Shown: one piece after another, positions 24,101 to 35,544 of the stretch | Layout: every line of letters begins with the position of its first letter | Position numbering within the stretch: the first letter of the stretch is position 1 | Notes under the pieces: model-generated | What the model saw: only the letters and a program-made list of their open reading frames with translations | Database searches by the model: none | Told to the model about the DNA's origin: nothing | Translations under genes and position numbers: made by a program | DNA from: Mycogone perniciosa | Taxonomy: Eukaryota > Ascomycota > Sordariomycetes > Hypocreales > Hypocreaceae | DNA length: 64,000 nucleotides | Reading direction: 5' to 3' | Assembly: GCA_025331125.1 (NCBI GenBank) | Contig: JAOALB010000091.1 | Coordinates: 124,001-188,000 of the forward strand

Positions 24101-27100
24101 GCTATGTCGTATGGCTCCATCTCAATGGAATCCCACTCTACGCTGGCCGTGGCTATGAACAGACTGGGTGGCAAGTCAAACACTGGTGAAGGTGGTGAGG
24201 ATCCCGAGCGATCCCAGCGCTTGCCCAATGGCGACACCATGCGATCCGCTATCAAGCAGGTTGCCTCTGGCCGCTTTGGTGTCACATCCGCCTACCTTGC
24301 CGACTCGGATGAACTTCAAATCAAGATGGCCCAGGGCGCCAAGCCTGGTGAAGGTGGTGAACTGCCTGGTCACAAGGTCTCCAAGTCCATTGCTCGCACC
24401 CGACACTCCACCCCTGGCGTCGGTCTCATTTCTCCCCCTCCTCACCACGACATTTACTCCATTGAGGATCTCAAGCAGCTGATTTACGATCTGAAGTGCT
24501 CCAGCCCTCGATCCCGTGTCTCGGTGAAGCTTGTCTCCGAAGTTGGTGTTGGTATCGTCGCCTCCGGTGTAGCCAAGGCCAAGGCTGACCACATTTTGAT
24601 CTCCGGCCACGACGGTGGTACTGGAGCTTCCCGATGGACCGGTATCAAGTATGCTGGTCTCCCCTGGGAGCTTGGTCTTGCAGAGACTCACCAGACTCTG
24701 GTGCTTAACGACCTGCGTGGTCGTGTGGTCGTGCAGACTGATGGTCAGCTCAGAACCGGCAGAGATGTCGCCATTGCTTGTTTGCTTGGTGCCGAAGAAT
24801 GGGGTTTCGCCACAACTCCTTTGATTGCCATGGGCTGCATTATGATGCGCAAGTGCCACTTGAACACTTGCCCTGTCGGTATCGCCACCCAGGATCCTGA
24901 GCTTCGTAAGAAGTTCACTGGCACTCCTGAGCATGTTATCAACTTCTTCTACTATGTGGCAAATGAGCTTCGTGCCATCATGGCGAAGCTGGGATTCCGA
25001 ACCATCAATGAAATGGTTGGCCGTGTTGAGGCTCTTAAAATGCGAGATGACCTTCGCACTAACAAGACTGCCAATATCGACCTGTCCCTCCTCCTTACCC
25101 CGGCACACAAGCTCCGACCTGGTGTGGCCACTTTCAACGTCCGGAAGCAGGACCACAAGCTTTATGTCCGACTGGATAACAAGTTGATTTCAGAAGCTGA
25201 GTTGACTCTTGACAAGGGCCTCCCGTCTAGAATTGAGTGTGACGTCGTCAACACGGATCGTGCCATGGGAACCTCACTGTCCTACCAGATCTCTAAGAGG
25301 TATGGCGAGGCTGGTCTACCGCTTGATACTGTTCATGTCAACATCAAGGGCTCAGCTGGTCAATCCTTCGGTGCCTTCCTCGCACCTGGTATCACTCTTG
25401 AACTAGAGGGTGACTCCAACGATTATGTCGGCAAGGGCTTGTCAGGTGGTCGTCTGATCATCTATCCTCCCCGATCTGCTGTTTTCAAGGCGGAAGAGAA
25501 CATTTTGATCGGCAACGTTTGCTTGTACGGTGCTACTAGCGGAACTTGCTTCTTCCGTGGTGTCGCTGCTGAGCGTTTCGCTGTCCGCAATTCAGGTGCT
25601 ACCGCGGTTGTTGAGGGCATTGGTGACCACGGTTGTGAGTACATGACCGGTGGACGAGTTCTGGTTCTTGGCAGCACTGGTCGAAACTTCGCTGCGGGCA
25701 TGTCTGGTGGTATTGCGTATGTTCTCGATATTCATCAGGACTTCCATACCAAGCTCAATACCGAGATGGTCGAGTACGGACCACTCGAAGACCCAGCTGA
25801 AATTGCCTTTGTCCGCGGCCTCATCGAGGACCACCACCACTACACCGGATCTGAGCTGGCAGCACGCATCCTGGTTGACTTCAACCGTGCTCTCCCCCGC
25901 TTCGTCAAGGTTCTCCCTGTCGACTACAAGCGTGTCTTGCTTGAGGAGGCGGCCAAGGCGGCCGAGGCTAAGCGTGCCGAATACAACCTTCCTGTCGTCT
26001 CTGGCGTCCACGCTAAGAAGGAGGAGAAGGCTGCCAAGTTGCAGGATATGGAGGAGGCCATTGGCGACAACGCTGCAGAGAAGAAACGGGCTCTGGTGCT
26101 CGACAAGACCAAGGGATTCATGAAGTACAAGCGCCGTACGGAGAAGTATCGCTCTGTTGCTACTCGAACCAAGGACTGGGCTGAAATTAGCTCCCGTCTT
26201 GACGAGGATGAGCTCAAGTACCAGTCTGCTCGCTGCATGGACTGTGGTGTGCCATTCTGCCAATCCGAGACGGGATGCCCCATCTCCAACATTATTCCCA
26301 AGTGGAATGAGTTGGTGTTCCAAAACCAGTGGAAGGATGCCCTGAACCGTCTGCTCATGACCAACAATTTCCCCGAGTTTACCGGTCGTGTCTGCCCTGC
26401 TCCTTGTGAGGGCGCTTGTGTCTTGGGCATCAACGAGGACCCTGTCGGAATCAAATCGATTGAGTGCGCCATCATTGACCGAGGCTTCGAGATGGGCTGG
26501 ATGGTGCCTCAGCTTCCTGAGGTCCGAACTGGAAAGAACATCGCCATCATCGGATCTGGCCCGGCCGGTTTGGCCTGTGCTGACCAGCTCAATCGGGCTG
26601 GTCACACCGTAACGGTCTACGAGCGTGCTGATCGTCTGGGTGGTCTCCTGATGTATGGTATTCCAAACATGAAACTGGATAAGCGCATCGTCAAGCGCCG
26701 CACAGACTTCATGGCTGCCGAGGGCATCAACTTCAAGACTGGCGTGGCGATTGGCGAGGAAGGCCAGCCTTCTCTCGCGGATCTCAAGGCAAGCAACGAT
26801 GCTGTCGTCATTGCCACCGGTGCCACTGTTGCACGAGACCTGCCAATCAAGGGCCGAAACCTGGAGGGCATTCACTATGCTATGGAATTCCTGCACAAGA
26901 ACACCAAATCTCTCCTCGACTCCGAGCTTGTTGACAACGCCTATATCTCGGCCAAGGACAAGCATGTCGTGGTCATTGGTGGCGGTGATACCGGTAACGA
27001 CTGCATTGGAACTTCGGTTCGTCACGGTGCCAAGTCCGTCACCAATTTCGAGTTGCTGCCTCAGCCTCCGCCTGAGCGTGCCAATGACAACCCCTGGCCT

Positions 27101-27625
27101 CAGTGGCCTCGCATCTACCGTGTCGACTACGGGCACACTGAGGTTCGCCAGCACACTGGCAAGGATCCTCGCGAGTACTGCATCATGTCTGAGGAGTTTG
27201 TCGACGATGGCAGTGGCAAGGTCAAGGGCATCAACACTATCCGTGTTGAGTGGACGCGATCTGCCAGTGGCGGCTGGGACATGAAGAAGGTCGAGGGCTC
27301 GCAGCAATTCTTCCCTGCTGACCTGGTTCTGCTGGCCATGGGTTTCCTCGGACCCGAGGCTCGTGTCCTCGGAGATGAGATTGAGAAGGATGCTCGCAAG
27401 AACGTGAAGACGGCTCCTGGAAAGTACAGCACCAACCTTGAGGGTGTGTTTGCTGCTGGTGACGCCCGTCGTGGCCAGTCTCTTATTGTCTGGGGTATCA
27501 ACGAGGGTCGTATGGCGGCTCGCGAGGTAGATCTTTACTTGGAGAAGTGCACCAACCTGCCTGTGACGGGCGGTATTGTCAAGCGAACGGCGCAGGAGAT
27601 CTTTACGAAGATGGGTGCTCAATAA
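21162..27625 (+). CDS. GLT1: NAD(P)H-dependent glutamate synthase (GOGAT), fused large and small subunits
   Basis: Exons join(21162..21340,21401..21441,21504..27625), 2113 aa, the usual length for eukaryotic GOGAT; the second exon is only 41 nt. Catalyses glutamine + 2-oxoglutarate + reductant to 2 glutamate. Order: short propeptide; class II glutamine amidotransferase with catalytic Cys54 in DACGVGFACHIKGK; central domain; FMN-binding synthase domain with the 3Fe-4S motif Cx5Cx4C (CIMMRKCHLNTCPVG); GXGXG beta-helix; then the small-subunit-like part with the N-terminal 4Fe-4S region (CMDCGVPFCQSETGCPISN) and two Rossmann motifs (IAIIGSGPAGLACADQL and VVVIGGGDTGNDC). Whether NADH or NADPH is used cannot be told from sequence alone. 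Splice sites are canonical (GTGAGT/CAG, GTGAGT/TAG). Intact; a strongly expressed housekeeping gene judging by C/T-ending codon preference. Confidence 0.97.
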
Positions 27626-27984
27626 AGGAATGAATGGATGGATGGATTACGGGTATGAAGTACGGAGTTTACGAGTACTCGGTAGGCCTGTAGCTGGGCG
27701 TTTTATGTGATTTCAGATTTCTTAGATACTGCTATGTCAAAAGTAATGATACCAGTTGTTTGGGTTTTCAACATTCTTTCTCATGCCAAGATTATCGGAA
27801 TTTCTTTCTGAAAACATAATCCATTGATGACAGGATCAGTGCATTAAACAAACAAGAGGGACTTCGGTTGTATTATCTCCAAGTCTTCATCGATCAGTTC
27901 CAGCCAGCATTCCAGCCACTGTGCTTGACTGCGCTATTTTAGAGGCCAAGCCACAGAGCTGCTTACAGTGGAAAACAGTGTCCG

Positions 27985-27990
27985 CACGTG
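27985..27990. promoter_or_regulatory. CACGTG palindrome, distal site upstream of VTC gene
   Basis: Perfect CACGTG about 325 bp before the VTC start codon. bHLH factors of the PHO4/NUC-1 type bind CACGTG in phosphate-responsive promoters. The regulator is inferred, since other bHLH factors use the same core. Confidence 0.45.
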
Positions 27991-28123
27991 CCGTTTCCCT
28001 CGAGATGATAGGCCAATGGCTGCTACGGGAGCCACTGTAGGTCCGAAGCACAGGTGGGGTTCCCTGCTGAATTTTAGCGCCTGGGGGAAGCGTTCCAGCC
28101 CGCTTGGGGAAGTATTGACGTCG

Positions 28124-28129
28124 CACGTG
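28124..28129. promoter_or_regulatory. CACGTG palindrome, proximal site upstream of VTC gene
   Basis: Second perfect CACGTG, context TCGCACGTGTGGCG, about 185 bp before the VTC start codon. Pairing with the site at 27985 and the known phosphate control of VTC genes in yeast make a PHO4/NUC-1 type site plausible. Confidence 0.5.
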
Positions 28130-28312
28130 TGGCGACGCGGGCACATCACTACGTACCTTGGCAACTGCATTCTTCCCTTGCATCTTAATTTTTCCCAGGT
28201 TTGCGGAGTCCAACTCGTACACGTTACACCACCCCGAGACAAGACGCAGACCCTCCAGCTCCAGCTCAAAGAGCAAAACAGCCACTGATTCGGTTTATCA
28301 AGGGCGACGACA

Positions 28313-30756
28313 ATGCGCTTCGGCAAGACCCTCCGCGAGTCCATATACCCGCCATGGAAGGACAAGTACGTGGACTACGGCAAGCTTAAGATCCTCCTTC
28401 GCGAGGACCAGTCTGACGATGACAACGTGCCGTGGACCGAGGAGGATGAGAACCGCTTCTGCGATGAGATCTTCAATGTCCAGCTCGAGAAGGTCGCGCA
28501 GTTCCAGCAGGAGCGCTTCGATGCCATCAAGCAGAGGGTCGATACCGCCTTTGAGAAGCTGAAGGAGCTCGCACCGCCTGTTGAGCCCAATGGAGACGAT
28601 GATAACAAGGGCGATGACAAACCAGGCGTCAGCCGTGAAGAGACGGCCTCTCGCTTGAAGGAACTCGAGGGAGAGCTTGACAACATCACCAATGAGGTCA
28701 AGGAGCTGAAGAAGTATAGCAACATCAACTACACGAGCTTTCTCAAGATCGTCAAGAAGCATGACCGCAAAAGAGGCGGTCGCTACAAGGTCCGGCCAAT
28801 GATGACACTGAGCCTGGCGCAGAGACCGTTCAATTCGGAGCAGGGCTATTCGCCGGTGCTGACAAAGCTGTCTATCATGTATTTTGCCATCAGGCAGCAA
28901 TTGGAGGAAGGAGACCAGGTGCCACTGGACCTTGAGATTCCGGGAGAAACACACAATGGAGAGAGGTACACTGCTCACAAGTGTATGTGCTCACTGCGAC
29001 TTGTTATCCCTGGAAGCTACTGACCGCTTTTATAGTCTGGGTGCATCCCGATAACCTTCTCGAGGTCAAGACCTTGATCCTCCGTCGACTTCCCGCCCTC
29101 GTCTACAGCGAGCAGTCCGCCAAAGAGCTGGATGGTTCCGACTCACCTTCCATCACCTCGATTTATTTCGACAACACCAAGTTCGATCTATACTCTGAAA
29201 AGGTCGAGCGCCAGTCTGAGACATCCTCCCTGCGTGTGCGCTGGCATGGCCAGCTCAGCGCCAAGCCAGAGATCTTTGTGGAGCAGAAGAAGGCCGACGC
29301 CAGCGGCAGCAGCGAGGAATACAAGTTTGACATCAAGGACAAGTACATCAAGCTGTTCTTGGACGGCGAGTATACGGCGGAGAAGGCGATCCAAAAGATG
29401 GAACGCCAAGGCCAGCTGGCAGAGCAGATCGAGGCTTTCAAGACCACCGTCGCCAAGGTGCAAGAGTTCCAGCAGAAGAAGAAGCTGACGCCAGTGCTGA
29501 GGGCCAACTACGTCCGCACCGCCTTCCAGAAACCCGCCGACGATCGCGTCCGCATCTCGATCGACACTGACCTGGCTTTTATCCGAGAGGACACGTTGGA
29601 TCAGAGCAGGCCGTGTCGTGACCCCAATGAATGGCACCGACTCGATATTGATAATAGTAATATGAAATACCCCTTCCAAAACATCAACCAGAGCGAGGTT
29701 TCCAAGTTCCCTTATGCTGTTTTGGAGATCAAGCTGAAGGAGGACGGTAACCGCAAGCGTCCTTCTTGGATTGAAGATTTGATGGCCTCTCACCTGGTGC
29801 ACCCGACTCCACGATTCTCCAAGTTTGTGCACGGTGTTGCTTCTCTCTTTGACGATTACGTGAACAACCTGCCTTTCTGGCTCAGCGATCTTGGAACGGA
29901 TATTCGCAAGGATCCCCAGAAGGCGTTTGAAGAGGAGGAGCAGCGTCGGGCCCAGCGCGCTGATGACGTCATGGCTGTGGGCAGCCTCATTGGCACAATG
30001 CCCAACTCCTATAAAGCTGCTCAAAGCTCGCCTGTAGGACAGTCGTACTTGGCAGAGCGGATGGCAGCTGATTCCGCAGCGCTCATGTCCAGATCCCTCA
30101 GACAAAGTAGCGCTCTTCCGGCCGGAGAGGATGAGGAAGGTGAAGGTAGCTTCCAGGCGCAACAGGGCGGATACGGCACACTCTCCTCTGTTCTCCCTGG
30201 CTTGTCCCTTTCCAAGTATGCCAAGGCCAAGCGGGCTCAGAAGGCTCAGCTTCCGGAGGGTGTGGTCGAGCCGACGCAATGGATCAAGAACAAGGGCGAG
30301 CTCAAGGTCGAGCCCAAGGTGTGGCTGGCCAACGAACGTACCTTTCTCAAGTGGCAGCACATTGCCATCCTGCAGGGCACTCTCGCGTTGGCGTTGTTCT
30401 CGGCCGCAGGTGACAGCGTTGTGGTGCGGGCGATAGGCATCGTCTACATTGGCATCGCGGCGTTTGCGGGCATCTGGGGCTACTCCATGCTGCGACTGCG
30501 ACGGAGCATGATTATGGAGAGGAGCGGCAAGGACTTTGACAACATGGTGGGACCGATCATCATCAGCGCCGCCATGATGATTGCATTGATTGTGAATTTC
30601 ATCCTACAGGTATGGCAACTGCCTATGACTATGACTATGACCCTTGATGACATTCAGGCGGACGGACTAACTAACACACCTTTGTCACAGTATCGAGCGG
30701 CTTTTTCAAAGATTCCGAAGGGCGGTCTTGGCGAGCCCATCACGGACGAGCTGTAA
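28313..30756 (+). CDS. Vacuolar transporter chaperone, VTC2/VTC3 type (SPX-VTC-DUF202)
   Basis: Exons join(28313..28982,29036..30609,30691..30756), 769 aa. The N-terminal SPX domain starts MRFGKTLRESIYPPWKDKYV and contains NINYTSFLKIVKKHDRKRGG, the inositol-pyrophosphate-binding Lys cluster. The central VTC tunnel domain follows (about 225-500; TSIYFDNTKFDLYSEK, SLRVRWHGQL, FPYAVLEIKL, RFSKFVHGVASLF). A linker leads to a C-terminal three-helix DUF202 module beginning KVWLANERTFLKWQHIAI; its last helix continues across the third exon to YRAAFSKIPK. The 'YPPWK.kYvDY' opening is that of Vtc2/Vtc3 rather than the Vtc4 polymerase, so this is probably a regulatory or accessory subunit of the vacuolar polyphosphate polymerase. 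Several tunnel-lining basic residues are retained, so catalysis cannot be excluded by eye. All junctions are in phase. Confidence 0.9.
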
Positions 30757-31915
30757 AGGCCAGTTAGTCGTAGGATGAGCGAGGAAATTGTAATCTGAGG
30801 GATCCTTGTGACACTAGGAGTTGGAACATTGGCATTGGGTCTTTTTTGGGCGGAATGCAGGAACAGGGTACGAAGTATTAATGGTGTCTGTATCTGGATG
30901 ACGTACGAAGTATGTAGGTATTCAGCGAAACAGCATGATTGGTTTGGACGCATGTTTGTCTGTGACCCATGTCTGAGATGATGTGAGGTTGCTCGTGAGA
31001 TGTTGAGGGCTGCTGCAGGTCTCAGCGTGAAAGCCCTCTCCACTCGAGGCGAGGCGACGAGCAGGCACAGGCAGCCTATGGAAGCTCGTATTGGTGCAGG
31101 GCAAAGCGACACAGCGTTTAAGAAGGGCGTCTGTGGCGGCATATGATTTGTTGGTGCAGGGCGTGGATTCCTGAATTCCTGGATATGTTCATATTCGTAC
31201 GAAGTATATTCACTGATCAGTCATTCTGGTCAGGCTTCTCCCTGCAGATGCACCCCTAATGTACTCCGTATGAAGCACAGCACTGCAATTTTTCGGCAGA
31301 CCTGCTTCTACCTTGTTCACTATCCACGCACGGGGAACAACAATAAAGTCAGGGGCGGCTTTTGGCGGACAGGGTGTATTACTATTTTTGTTATTTCTTT
31401 TATTTCTTTTTTTTCTCTTGTCAACACTACGGAGTCCTTATTGACTGACTGGCTGAGTTCAGTTCTCATTCTATTATTCGTCCGCCAGCTTTGCATGCAA
31501 CAGGTTGGGTTGAGCGAGACAGGCGCAGGCTGTGTGTAGCTTGTCCTGCCTACCACTGACTACCGTTATTTCTATTGATCGATTGACTGATTTGTCCATT
31601 CAGTCCAGAGTGTCTGTGTGTGTGTCGCCGGAACTTTCTTCTCAAGCGGAAAACCTCGCTGGTGACGACGTGATTTCACCACCTTTTGCACATCCGGTTT
31701 TTTTCCCTACCCTCTCTCGCCTTGACGAGGCATGGTGGCCATGCACAGAGTCGTTCCCTCCAAGGCGGGAGATTGACCGACTTTTTTTTTTTTTTTAAAT
31801 CCTCGTTTTTGCGTTGCGCGCGCGCGTGCGTGTTTGGACTTCACGCAGCCTTGCCAAACACCAAAACATAACCAGCCTCTTTTTTTTGTTTTTGTTTCTA
31901 GATGCCAAGCGGATC
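30757..31915. other. Intergenic region
   Basis: No gene visible. Contains TACGAAGTAT words near 30869, 30904 and 31199, a TACTCCGTA at 31261-31269, poly-T runs and a TGTGTGTG stretch near 31613. Part of the right end is probably the leader of the next gene. Confidence 0.5.
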
Positions 31916-34529
31916 ATGATGGAGCGGAAAGAAAAGACGGGATTCTGGGGAGGCCTCTTGCGCACCCGCAGTTTGATGAAGAGAGGGCCGAAAGTGGTTC
32001 GCAATGCCCGCCCGCCCTGTCTATCTGTGCTTATCGAGGGTTTGTAGAGCTGTCTAGCTGACTTGTGTGAATTTCCAAGGGAGACGCAGACGGGAACGGA
32101 CTGCACACGCGCAGACTGAGTGATGGCAGCAGCGACGATGGGTTTCCGCGTAGACGCCGCATTGTTTCCTCGGGCGACGAGAATGTCCGCGCGAGCCCTC
32201 GGTCATCAAGACGTCGGGTTTCCGAGCCAGTGCCAGAGTCGGGTCAGGGACGAGGTGCGAGCAGAAGGGCGTCTACTACAGGCAAACCGACACCAAAGGA
32301 CGAGGACGAGGCACCGAGCAGCCGCGCCCGCTCGACGCCCGTGACGCGATGGCCGCCATCGGGGAGATCGACCCGCGAGGATCTTACGCAACAGAGCGCT
32401 CTGGAACTTGTCGCACGGGGCGCGCCGGTGTACAAGGGCCGCAAGAGGTCGGTCCCTCATGCGTCGGAGCAGCACTTTGCGCTGTATGCTACGACGTCTG
32501 GGAATCGTGGTGGTGCAACAGACGCGATGAGTCTACACGACGCCATGGCGCAACTCATGACTATGCGGATGCAGGGACAGGGCCACGCATCGCACCCTTG
32601 GGAGACCCTGGAACAGCCAAGTTATTCCTTCTTTTTCGGACAGCGGCCTGGTACGATTACCTTGAATCAGTGGGCTGCTATGGCCAGCGTCATTCCTCCG
32701 ACGATTGCGCTGAGGGACCCGGGTGTCATGCCACGTGAGGTGGAATTGGAGCAGATATTTGAACGGCTGAAGGAGTTACAGGCTGGGCTGGAGGACGAAG
32801 ATCTGAGCCTGCTGTACCGGAATCTGTACAGGCGATTTCTGAAAGATCCAGACAAGATCCTTAGTCCGCACAAGACGCTGGATAAGCAGATTACGGATCT
32901 AATCATGGTGTTGTCGCGCCCCGATTGGATCGATTTCACGGACCCCAAGAACCAGGTGGTGACACGCTTCATCTTCGACGCGACCGAGGACAACCGGGAG
33001 CAGTATCAGAAGTTCTTCCACCAGTTGTTGCTGAGTTTGGAGCTGGAACTGCGCATTCATTCACGGCTTCATGGCGACTGGGCCAAGGAGAAGCTGATGC
33101 ATCAGATACCACCGACTATCAAGTGGAATCTAGCACTTGCGCGGCGGTGGCGGGAGAATGTCCGGGTTGACAACTACGGCGACTCGCCAGAGCAGAGTAA
33201 GCCGCCTATCCCTTTCTACGCCCGAGAGATGAGACTAAGCATTGGCCGACAGTCAGACTTCGGTATAAGTTGAAGAAGCGCCAAGTGAAGCTGCTCCGAA
33301 GGTTTACTCAGATCATGAAGTGGCCGAATCTTAGGGAGACGCTGGACAACTTGAGACAGAAGGACGACGCTTTTACTCTGGATTCCATCAGCTCTGATGC
33401 CTTTGCTTTCTTCAGCGGACTTGTGCTTCCAGGGGTAAGTAACAGCCCGCATCTCTGGCCCGTCCAGGGGAAGAGTTGAAGACTTATACGACTCGGTACT
33501 TTATTGACGCCTACAGTCCACTTTCCCGTTTCTCATTATGAACACACTCATCGACCTAGACCCAGATGAAGCGACGGACGACTTGGCGCTTCTCTCGCAC
33601 ATGCATCCCCATTGCGGCTTCCAGTATCGTAATAGTCACACGTACTGGTCGGCAAGCTGCATCGTGGGCAAGGTGCTAGCTCCAACATGTCACTCCGTAG
33701 CCGGATGGGTGGGGCCGGGCCGGCCAACGGCAGACCTAGGCCGATCCCAAATCGCTCGTATCCGGACACGCCGGCCGAAGCAACGAATGGGACGCGAAGA
33801 CGTCGAGAGCATGACCGAGCGGTCCGAAGCGCTAGGCCCGCCAGCGGACTCGTATCCCGTACACGAGTACAAGCTTCCGAAGCTGGACGACGACAGCGTG
33901 GCAGATACGGTTCGCATTGAGATGTTGAGCTTCAAGCCTGTTGTGACGACGGTGCGGGAGAGTGGTGCGGTAGGGCCGCGACTTTTCGACGCCACGGTGC
34001 AGTTTGCCATTGATGGGGTGTCTTGGCCTCTGCGGCTGATGTACGACGTATCGTTCATATCAGCGTGGCCATGCTCGGATGGACCGCATCCCTTATTTTA
34101 TGACTACGTTTACCAAATCATCAAGGTGGACGAGATCATGAAGGTGCGGAATTGGGGAGGGCTGTACGAGGGGCAGGAGCAGTCTTCAGGCCATAATAGT
34201 GCTAGGTCAAGTCCAACGTCCGAAGTACTAAAGGTGGCCGTCGAGGGGGAACACGGTGAAGAGAAGGTCTTGGTTGTGGACGCGATTGGGGTGCGGGATA
34301 ATGAAGTCCTGGTGCGGGCTTGGTGCTCACACTGGGGGCTGAGTGCGGTGGTGACGGATATCCGCAAGACATGGTGGGTTTTTTCCCCCTCTCCCTTTTT
34401 TTGCTTCTTCTCGTGAGTGGGATGTTAACTGGGGTTGATAGTATGGCTTGTGCGATTCGAGAGGCGTATGCAGCAACGCTGACGGTGGTAATTCTGGTCG
34501 AGGACCACATTCACGACGATGACGAATAA
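31916..34529 (+). CDS. Conserved-looking fungal protein of unknown function
   Basis: I do not recognise a named family. Supported exons: ..33196, 33253..33434, 33517..34373, 34442..34529, all phase-consistent (GTAAGC/CAG with GACTAAGC branch; GTAAGT/CAG; GTGGGT/TAG). The 5' part is tentative: ATG at 31916 (MMERKEKTGFWGGLLRTRSL), donor at 32040 and acceptor near 32089, giving about 790 aa. After a Ser/Arg-rich N-terminus comes an ordered stretch with FFFGQRPGTITLNQWAAMAS, VIPPTIALRDPGVMPREVEL, a helical region rich in Leu/Glu (LKELQAGLEDEDLSLLYRNL), and a C-terminal part ending in AIREAYAATLTVVILVED. No signal peptide or obvious TM is visible. The coherent codon usage, long open exons and proper introns argue for a real gene. 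Confidence 0.65.
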
Positions 34530-35544
34530 CGAATGATATGATGACACGGATGGGGCTGCGGCTGTATTTTTGAGCACCTGTTCCTTTTTCCCTTTTTACT
34601 TCCTTGCCGAGAGGGAGATCCGCGAGGACTTTGAGGGGGATGTTTTGGTGCGGATGGAGATTGATGAGTATGGCAGGTACTCTGGTATGTACTATTAAGA
34701 TGGAGGGTTACATAGAAATATGTACAAGAAGAAATTGGCCAGACTTGGTAGACGTAGCATGCCAAATCAGTTTGTTGAGGGCTGAGATCGAGACACTACG
34801 GAGGTGAGAATATCACACCGCAATCGGAGGTTCGACGTGGGATGAAATGACTTCTTTCTTTTTTTCTTGGTGAACAACAAACGGCATGCGGGATGGAACA
34901 AGGAAGATGGAGAGGGGACCACTGAATAAAGCGGAGAGCTGATCGTCGTCTTCAGGAGTTGAGGGTGGCAAGGTGGTTGTCGTTTAGGCAGCAGGATACA
35001 GAAGATGAGATGAGACTGCCATGAGGTCTCCTGATCGGTTTTGAGGGCTTCTACACCGCAATATCGGGTTGGATTGTTACTTTTTTGTGTTATTGTGACT
35101 TTTGCAACTTGTTATGTTGTGGAATGATTGATGATATTTGTTAAACATTACCTGCCTGGGTATTTACAGATTTTTACTATGGGTAGGCTGTCGATCAGTA
35201 TGCGTGCAGATAGCAGATAGCGGGGACTTGATAGCGGGGTTGGAGGGGTTTACGGAGTACGAGTACATAGAGGGGCGGGGAGTCTCCGAACAAGGCGGAA
35301 TACTGTAGTCCGTAGGCTCCGTAGATAGTATGGCAGATCCATTGTTCAGTACTCCGTACTCCGTACCTGTGGACTCGTAAAGGGGTGTGTATGTTGTCGT
35401 TAAACACGCCCCTAGGTCCCCGAAGATGGAGTCGGTGGGGTAGAAAAAGGCGTCCCCCCACCTCGTGGACTCGCAATTCTAGATTCGCCTCATCAATCCA
35501 CCATAGAGACAGAGACAAACCCGAAGGCAGCAAGCATAAAGACC
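34530..35544. other. Intergenic region with an orphan coding-like segment
   Basis: At 34600-34698 the plus strand reads 32 sense codons with coding-like composition (FLAEREIREDFEGDVLV, then RMEIDEYGRYSGMYY and a stop). It is out of frame with the upstream gene and could be an alternative last exon of it or a gene remnant. The rest shows nothing except TACTCCGTACTCCGTACC at about 35350-35367. Confidence 0.4.

Larger units (their letters stand above)
27626..28312. other. Intergenic region with VTC promoter
   Basis: Holds the GLT1 3' end (TACGAAGT-like words near 27655-27680) and the presumptive VTC promoter with two CACGTG palindromes, listed separately. A CT-rich/CA-rich leader precedes the VTC start. 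Confidence 0.55.

Noticed and set aside
25592..27622. 676-codon ORF antisense to glutamate synthase
   Set aside because: It is the mirror of a strongly codon-biased coding exon; it shows no family signal and lacks independent promoter or intron structure.
29188..30360. 390-codon ORF antisense to the VTC gene
   Set aside because: Shadow of the biased sense codons; leucine/valine-rich with no domain.
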